Positions 6,153 through 6,278 of a stretch of 6,278 bases of DNA are shown here, in pieces. The translations under genes were made by a program, and so were the position numbers. This DNA comes from Archaeoglobales archaeon (GTDB taxonomy: Archaea; Halobacteriota; Archaeoglobi; Archaeoglobales; Archaeoglobaceae): assembly GCA_003662985.1 (NCBI GenBank), contig QMZD01000114.1, forward strand, positions 1-6,278. Reading direction: 5' to 3'. The notes beneath the pieces are model-generated. The model did no database searches and was not told the origin of the DNA. It saw only the letters and a program-made list of their open reading frames with translations. Positions within the stretch are counted from its first letter, which is position 1; every line of letters begins with the position of its first letter.

Positions 6153-6278
6153 CTAATATTTCCTCTCCACCGGCTCCCACTTCGTTATCGTAACCGGAAT
6201 GTAATCGAACCTTGGCCCATCCTTCGTGTAGTAAGCCAAGGTGTGCTTCAACCAGTTAACATCGTCCCTCTTCGGATA
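6153..6278 (-). CDS. sdhA: Succinate dehydrogenase/fumarate reductase flavoprotein subunit, C-terminal end
   Basis: The minus strand is open from the right edge to TAG at 6155-6153 and encodes the last 41 residues of a protein whose body lies outside the window. They include DDVNWLKHTLAYYTKDGPRF and end PVTITKWEPVERKY, which matches the conserved tail of SdhA/FrdA flavoproteins (HTLAYY and PVTITKWxPxERKY-like). The subunit carries covalent FAD and interconverts succinate and fumarate as part of a membrane-associated complex. With only the tail visible, succinate dehydrogenase, fumarate reductase and thiol:fumarate reductase cannot be separated. The nrpR-like gene follows after 12 bases on the same strand, so sdhA may be the last structural gene of its operon. 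Confidence 0.85.
   Translation of the reverse strand, partial: YPKRDDVNWLKHTLAYYTKDGPRFDYIPVTITKWEPVERKY

Overview
The window looks like chromosomal DNA of a euryarchaeon. The pointers are an F420H2:NADP oxidoreductase, an NrpR/DUF128-type regulator, repeated GGTGAT ribosome binding sites 3-4 nt before ATG, and TATA/BRE-like boxes rather than bacterial -35/-10 elements. Fno resembles, from memory, the Archaeoglobus fulgidus enzyme. Together with sdhA and malic enzyme this suggests Archaeoglobales (Archaeoglobus, Ferroglobus or Geoglobus type) of moderately low GC. That placement is inference.

Plus strand, left part (1-1100): the 3' end of a malic enzyme gene is followed, after a 154-bp C-poor and internally repetitive spacer, by a complete fno/npdG gene for F420H2:NADP oxidoreductase. 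A 154-bp spacer with two overlapping hairpin possibilities (1101-1254) separates fno from the convergent block.

Minus strand, right part (6278 down to 1255), in transcription order: the 3' end of sdhA (succinate dehydrogenase/fumarate reductase flavoprotein); an NrpR-like winged-helix regulator starting 12 nt after sdhA; a 228-bp spacer; a small VOC/glyoxalase-fold protein; a 213-bp spacer with two candidate TATA boxes and a compound inverted repeat; and a two-gene TAXI-type TRAP transporter (lipoprotein binding protein, then a fused 4TM/12TM permease) whose genes are 11 nt apart with a ribosome binding site overlapping the upstream stop.

The genes suggest uptake and oxidation of an organic acid. 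The TAXI-TRAP system would import a carboxylate or similar anion; SDH and malic enzyme act on C4 acids; Fno passes reducing equivalents between NADP(H) and F420. The regulator belongs to a family whose characterised members sense 2-oxoglutarate. Its position directly behind sdhA, with no nitrogen gene in view, is the most interesting part of the window. No mobile element, CRISPR array, tRNA or rRNA was recognised. No gene-free stretch exceeds 300 bases.
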